A stretch of DNA of 11,350 nucleotides, taken from contig DDEH01000134.1 of assembly GCA_002336085.1 (NCBI GenBank), forward strand, positions 1,865-13,214. The letters run 5' to 3'. Source of the stretch: Flavobacteriales bacterium UBA1959 (lineage in GTDB: Bacteria > Bacteroidota > Bacteroidia > Flavobacteriales_D > Sanyastnellaceae). This document shows positions 7,828 through 11,350 of this stretch, one piece after another (positions within the stretch are counted from its first letter, which is position 1; every line of letters starts with the position of its first letter). A program made the translations under genes and the position numbers. Below the pieces are notes generated by a model. It was not told the origin of the DNA and made no database searches. It saw only the letters and a program-made list of their open reading frames with translations.

Positions 7828-8396
7828 TAAAATAATCGTCGCAGCCGTTGCAAAAACTCAAACGAGGCTCCTTCTTCGTTTTCCCAGTCAACCGGAGGAA
7901 CAACATGACGCACCAGATTTTCGAAGGCAGAATCAAAAGAGCTTGCAGTTTCCAATTCGGTACAAATTTTAAGCAGTTTCGGCACGTCTCCAGAGAACAA
8001 TTCTCCTGCAAAACGTACACGATCATTGATGCTCATTGTGTTTTGAAGGGAAGTGATTGGCTGTTCGTATAAGGTTTCTGCGATACTCGGTCCAGAGGCG
8101 GGCGGGCTTTCTGCTTGAAGCGGAGCTGTGGGAGCCGACTTTCTAGGTTCCACTTCGGTCATTCTTTCCATCACCGGCGCTGCGTCAATGTCCTCCGCTT
8201 GAGTTTCTACTTTCTTGGCGATGACGCTTTCATTTACGCCTTCATCTGGTTGGACATGTTCAGCCAATATTGCGGCTTCAAGGGCGCGATGCAATTCTTC
8301 CCGCAACCGCATCCAGGCATTAGAATTGCTTGGCTCTAGAGCTAGAGCATCTTTTGCGGATTCGATGTGGTGAAGGATTTTTTCCTGAAAATTCAT
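7827..8396 (-). CDS. Uncharacterised 189-residue protein of a Bacteroidota family
   Basis: Function unknown. Three parts can be seen. Residues 1-46 look helical and TPR-like (KDALALEPSNSNAWMRLREE). Residues 47-105 form a low-complexity acidic and Pro/Ala-rich linker that is probably disordered. Residues 110-189 are a compact domain with MSINDRVRFAGELFSGD (121-137) and a C-terminal FEFLQRLRRLF. That last part resembles, from memory, a domain found in many Bacteroidota hypothetical proteins (pattern IxxNDxxxFxxELFxGD ... FxxLxxRRF). There is no signal peptide or membrane segment, so it should be cytosolic. The ATG at 8396 lies 15 bases after the AsmA-like gene's stop, and its own TAA overlaps the rsmI ATG, so all three are likely one transcript. 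Linkage to rsmI hints at, but does not show, a ribosome or envelope role. Confidence 0.85.
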   Translation of the reverse strand: MNFQEKILHHIESAKDALALEPSNSNAWMRLREELHRALEAAILAEHVQPDEGVNESVIAKKVETQAEDIDAAPVMERMTEVEPRKSAPTAPLQAESPPASGPSIAETLYEQPITSLQNTMSINDRVRFAGELFSGDVPKLLKICTELETASSFDSAFENLVRHVVPPVDWENEEGASFEFLQRLRRLF

Positions 8397-8411
8397 GGGT
8401 CAAAAGTAAGT

Positions 8412-10763
8412 TCAGTTTGATTTTCGGCGAAAGAGTGTTTTGAGCAGCTCTTTTTCAAGCTGTAAATTTTCCCGTCGATGGTTCTTTTGGGCGTCGCGAT
8501 CCCATCGGTATTCGGGCGTGTCAAGGCTGCCCTCCATAGCGATGAAAAATTGTTGTCCAAGGCCGTCATCTTCGATGTCTCCAAATTCGTCATTGCGTGA
8601 ATTCCTCAAGTCCCGCATGGCGAAGCCGAGGGTGTAGTCGAGCGATTCATCAAAACCATAGGTACCCTCCAAAGAGATATTCATCGCTGAGGTTCGGATG
8701 TCGACCTGCGGCAATTGAACGGATTGGTTGGAAATGTAAATTGCGGATTCGAGCTCGTCAAACCTTACAAACTTCAATCGGTTTTTCAGGTCATCAGGAT
8801 CGACAAGTGGCGCCATCATTCGATTTTCTTTGAGGTAATCAGAAATATCATCGAAGGCCTCGAGATTTTTCAGTGTTCCTTCGGTGATGGTGGCAGTTCC
8901 TAGGACATCAAGCGTTTGGGGTTGCCACGCCAAATTACTGATCCATTTGAACTGAACCGATCCCGATGCGCCGAACGTTCCGGTGAGGTGTTCGGATCTC
9001 AGGGTTTTTTGGTCAAAGTCTTCAAAAGCGAAGAATAATTCATTCAAATCACATCCCGAAAGAGTAGGGTGAGCAGCTACAAGGGCCTCTTGGTCAGAGC
9101 GAAACTCAATTGTGGCATCGCCAAATAAGGACCCGCCGAGGGTTGTTGAAGAAAACCGATTCAAACTCCAGCGAGTGGGTGTGAGCCGACCCCTAGCCTC
9201 GACACTGTTCAGCGCCAATAATCCATATTGTAGGCGGTCCACAATGGCATGAACGGTCCAGTCAGCTCCACCGGGTAACTGCAATGATGCCAGGTCAATC
9301 GCGGAGCTGGAATCGCTGTCCTCATTAACAAAAGCCCAGTGGTCCAAATGGACGTTAAGGTCCATTTTTGACGTCCCATTGTGGATTTGCACCAGCGGAT
9401 TGGGGACATCTGCACTTCCTGTAATTTTTGTTTCTTCCCATGTGGCGATCCAATCGTCGGAAAAGAGGCGAGAATCATTTAGCTCTCCAGAACCACTTAA
9501 GGTCCAAGGAGTCGCGTTGTACTCGCCTGCCCAATCGTTCGCGCTCCACTCTCCGGAAGCGCTCCAAGCAGAAGATCCATTGGCGGTAATATTTCCATCC
9601 CATTCTGCAATTCCAGTTTGTGGCCTAAGGCCTGCATATTGGAGTGCTTGGGGCATTTGATTCCAATCTTCCCATTTGATTTGGCCCATTCCCTCTGCCT
9701 GGAAGGTGCCTTGGTCAGGAAGAAAATCAGTAACGGCACCTTGCCAATGCAATCCGGACGAGTGTATTTCGAGACTCGGTAGGTCTGCACGCCATTGTCC
9801 TAACTCATATTTCAACCAGATCTTTCCTTCGGCATCCACGGTCAAATCGAATGGATTTTCACCGGAAAAGGGCACATTCCATTCTCCTTTTGTGATTTGC
9901 CAATTCGACTTGAATACGCCTTCTTCCCAGGACCATTTGCCGCTTGCTGATGCCTCAGAGCGAAGACGGTTCCAAGGACTTGTAGGCTGCAGCGAGTTGA
10001 TTAGCTCACGGATAGCGACCTGCTGAGTTTCGCCAGCGATAGCCCATTTTGATTCTTCGTAGGTTAGATCAAGTGTCCACTTTGCTCCCATAAAATCAGC
10101 TTCTTCCATGGACAGGTCTAGCCGTCCGTCTTGCACACCATAAATGCAGGAAGCGCTCCACTTTAACGGGTTGGAACTGCTCCATTCCGGTGAGGCAAAT
10201 CGTGCAATTTCCCCAAACCCTTTGGCGCTGATCATGTCATTTGCCCATTGGAGGGATGCAAATGTTTCGTGAAGAGCAATTTCATGGTTTCCAAAGGCCA
10301 GTGTGGAATTCAAAATGGTCAAATCATCGATGGCAAATAGCGATGTGGAAGTGCTGTCCTCTGATGATTTCCAGACCTCTGTGTTCCATTTCCCATTCGA
10401 GTTCTGCTTCAAATGTATTTGAGCGTCTTCAAGTTGGAGTGCCTGCAATTGGTATTTGCCTTGAATCAACTTCCAAGCGTTGCATTCCAGAGACAGTTCA
10501 CGCGCTTGGAGAAGGGTGTCCGCATTTGCCCCCGAGCCCATGAGGTGAACATCGCTCAGGATGATAGATACATGGGGAAATGAGGACCAGATGTCCAGGC
10601 GAATTGATGCTATGTTGCTGTCCGTTTTTAAACGATCTGACAGCGCTTGCAGGACGACCGCCTCTGTTTTGTCTTGATTTTGAGAGATCCAATACACCCC
10701 TCCAGCTAGCGTCAGCAGGACAGTGAAAAACAAGAGGATTATTTGGGGCAGTATTTTGCGCAT
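8412..10763 (-). CDS. AsmA-like inner-membrane-anchored periplasmic protein
   Basis: AsmA-family proteins are anchored in the inner membrane by one N-terminal helix and carry a long beta-rich periplasmic body; relatives (TamB, YhdP, YdbH) help move phospholipids to the outer membrane. With the ATG at 10763 the product is 783 residues. Residues 4-26 form one hydrophobic helix (KILPQIILLFFTVLLTLAGG). Next comes the typical AsmA entry with IRLDIWSSFPHVSIILSDVH (53-72). The middle is long, beta-rich and rich in Trp. The C-terminus has DDGLGQQFFIAMEGSLDTPE (about 732-751), typical of Bacteroidota AsmA-like proteins, and a charged tail. A start at 10850 would add 29 residues without hydrophobic character in front of the helix, so I rejected it. 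It is the first gene of the cluster with the 189-residue protein and rsmI. The exact substrate is unknown. Confidence 0.85.
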   Translation of the reverse strand: MRKILPQIILLFFTVLLTLAGGVYWISQNQDKTEAVVLQALSDRLKTDSNIASIRLDIWSSFPHVSIILSDVHLMGSGANADTLLQARELSLECNAWKLIQGKYQLQALQLEDAQIHLKQNSNGKWNTEVWKSSEDSTSTSLFAIDDLTILNSTLAFGNHEIALHETFASLQWANDMISAKGFGEIARFASPEWSSSNPLKWSASCIYGVQDGRLDLSMEEADFMGAKWTLDLTYEESKWAIAGETQQVAIRELINSLQPTSPWNRLRSEASASGKWSWEEGVFKSNWQITKGEWNVPFSGENPFDLTVDAEGKIWLKYELGQWRADLPSLEIHSSGLHWQGAVTDFLPDQGTFQAEGMGQIKWEDWNQMPQALQYAGLRPQTGIAEWDGNITANGSSAWSASGEWSANDWAGEYNATPWTLSGSGELNDSRLFSDDWIATWEETKITGSADVPNPLVQIHNGTSKMDLNVHLDHWAFVNEDSDSSSAIDLASLQLPGGADWTVHAIVDRLQYGLLALNSVEARGRLTPTRWSLNRFSSTTLGGSLFGDATIEFRSDQEALVAAHPTLSGCDLNELFFAFEDFDQKTLRSEHLTGTFGASGSVQFKWISNLAWQPQTLDVLGTATITEGTLKNLEAFDDISDYLKENRMMAPLVDPDDLKNRLKFVRFDELESAIYISNQSVQLPQVDIRTSAMNISLEGTYGFDESLDYTLGFAMRDLRNSRNDEFGDIEDDGLGQQFFIAMEGSLDTPEYRWDRDAQKNHRRENLQLEKELLKTLFRRKSN

Positions 10764-10859
10764 ATTCAGTGACTCGAAACTAATGACTTGAACGACGTCC
10801 CGTGCACAACCATTGTGTTGGATGTGCACACATTGACGTGGAAGACGCATCTTTGCGCT
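10764..10859. promoter_or_regulatory. Divergent intergenic region with two GTGCAC palindromes
   Basis: These 96 bases separate the AsmA-like gene (-) from the superoxide dismutase gene (+) and must hold at least one promoter. GTGCAC occurs at 10802-10807 and 10824-10829 (the second within TGTGCACA, 10823-10830), centres 22 bases apart, about two helical turns. Between them lies the inverted repeat CACAA-CCA-TTGTG (10805-10817). This arrangement could bind a dimeric regulator. Promoter boxes are weak: TAGTTTCG on the minus strand ends about 13 bases before the AsmA-like start, and CATCTTTG (10848-10855, +) lies just before the dismutase ATG; each misses one base of TAnnTTTG and has no well-placed -33 TTG. 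Confidence 0.35.
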
Positions 10860-11350
10860 ATGAAAAAGCGAAAGTTCATCAAATTGGCCGGTACTGCAGG
10901 GGTGGGAATGTTGATTGCGCCGTTGGTGGGTTGTGGAGGTTCAAACTCTTCGAATGCCCCCAAAGTAAAGGGCACCAAGCCACTCCCGTTCTTGTTTGAG
11001 CAAGAGCCGTTGGGGTATGATTTTTCAGCTTTGTCTCCAGCGATTGATTCTCTCACCATGGAGATTCATTATGGCAAGCACCATGCCGGATATGTCACCA
11101 AACTGAATCGGGCCATGCTCGCCGATAAGGGAGCAACGGAACGAACGACGGTAGATGAGTTGCTCAACGCACTGAAGCCCGGGGATACAGCGCTTCGCAA
11201 CAATGGTGGGGGACACTACAATCATACGTTGTATTGGCGCACCTTGGCACCCGGTGGAGCGCCAACTCCGGAAGGAGATTTGAAAAAAGAGCTGGAAGAC
11301 ACGTTTGGTTCACTCGAGGCATTTCAGGCTGAATTTGCAAAAGCTGCAGC
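10860..11350 (+). CDS. Iron/manganese superoxide dismutase, predicted lipoprotein (3' end outside window)
   Basis: The enzyme converts superoxide to oxygen and hydrogen peroxide. The window holds 163 full codons; the last part of the gene is cut off by the edge. The N-terminus MKKRKFIKLAGTAGVGMLIA is a signal peptide with a lipobox LVGC (22-25), so Cys25 should be lipidated and the enzyme should sit outside the cytoplasm. KRKFIK resembles a Tat motif with one Arg replaced by Lys. The alpha-hairpin domain follows: TMEIHYGKHHAGYV gives metal ligand His70, and NNGGGHYNHTLYW gives the second, His122. The Gly at 118 occupies the position of Gln69 of E. coli FeSOD, where manganese enzymes have Gly. 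The other ligands (Asp and His of the DxWEHAYY motif) lie beyond the edge. It is transcribed divergently from the AsmA-like gene. Confidence 0.94.
   Translation, partial: MKKRKFIKLAGTAGVGMLIAPLVGCGGSNSSNAPKVKGTKPLPFLFEQEPLGYDFSALSPAIDSLTMEIHYGKHHAGYVTKLNRAMLADKGATERTTVDELLNALKPGDTALRNNGGGHYNHTLYWRTLAPGGAPTPEGDLKKELEDTFGSLEAFQAEFAKAA

Noticed and set aside
10764..10850. N-terminal extension of the AsmA-like protein by 29 residues
   Set aside because: It would put a polar, Cys- and His-containing stretch in front of the membrane anchor and occupy the whole divergent promoter region.
1..11350. CRISPR array, insertion sequence, prophage, toxin-antitoxin pair or defence gene
   Set aside because: No direct-repeat array, transposase or integrase motif, tRNA or defence-type domain was seen on either strand; all large frames belong to core or envelope genes.

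Overview
The window is an ordinary chromosomal segment of a Bacteroidota bacterium, most likely from or near the Flavobacteriales. Four things point there: a large secreted protein ending in a type B sorting domain of the type IX secretion system (T9SS, known only from this phylum), a short Bacteroidota-style RsmI, a phylum-specific AsmA-like protein, and promoter candidates of the TTG / TAnnTTTG type with no Shine-Dalgarno sequences. GC content looks moderate, about half. I see no mobile element, CRISPR array, tRNA or rRNA, and no stretch above 300 bases without a gene.

Layout. (1) Bases 1-105 (+) are the last 34 codons of rlmN, converging with lepA (1898-108, -); the two stop codons are 2 bases apart inside a 14-base perfect palindrome. 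(2) A 175-base divergent gap (1899-2073) carries a promoter candidate for each direction. (3) A 1210-residue secreted protein (2074-5706, +) has a signal peptide, a nidogen-like (NIDO) domain, a run of Cys-led Ig-like modules and a T9SS type B C-terminal domain. (4) radA follows after 24 bases (5731-7113, +, TTG start). (5) On the minus strand, converging with radA, lies a compact three-gene cluster read from right to left: an AsmA-like envelope protein (10763-8412), a 189-residue protein of a Bacteroidota family without known function (8396-7827), and rsmI (7827-7129), which overlaps its upstream neighbour by one base. (6) A 96-base divergent gap holds two copies of the palindrome GTGCAC with centres 22 bases apart. 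(7) A lipoprotein-type iron/manganese superoxide dismutase starts at 10860 (+) and is cut by the window's right edge after about 163 codons.

How they fit together. rlmN, lepA and rsmI serve the ribosome (23S and 16S rRNA methylation, translation quality). radA is a recombination helicase. The surface protein, the AsmA-like protein and the lipoprotein dismutase belong to the cell envelope. No gene set here forms an obvious undescribed system. The items most worth a second look are the NIDO/T9SS surface protein, the lipid-anchored dismutase with its paired palindromes, and the uncharacterised 189-residue protein coupled to rsmI.
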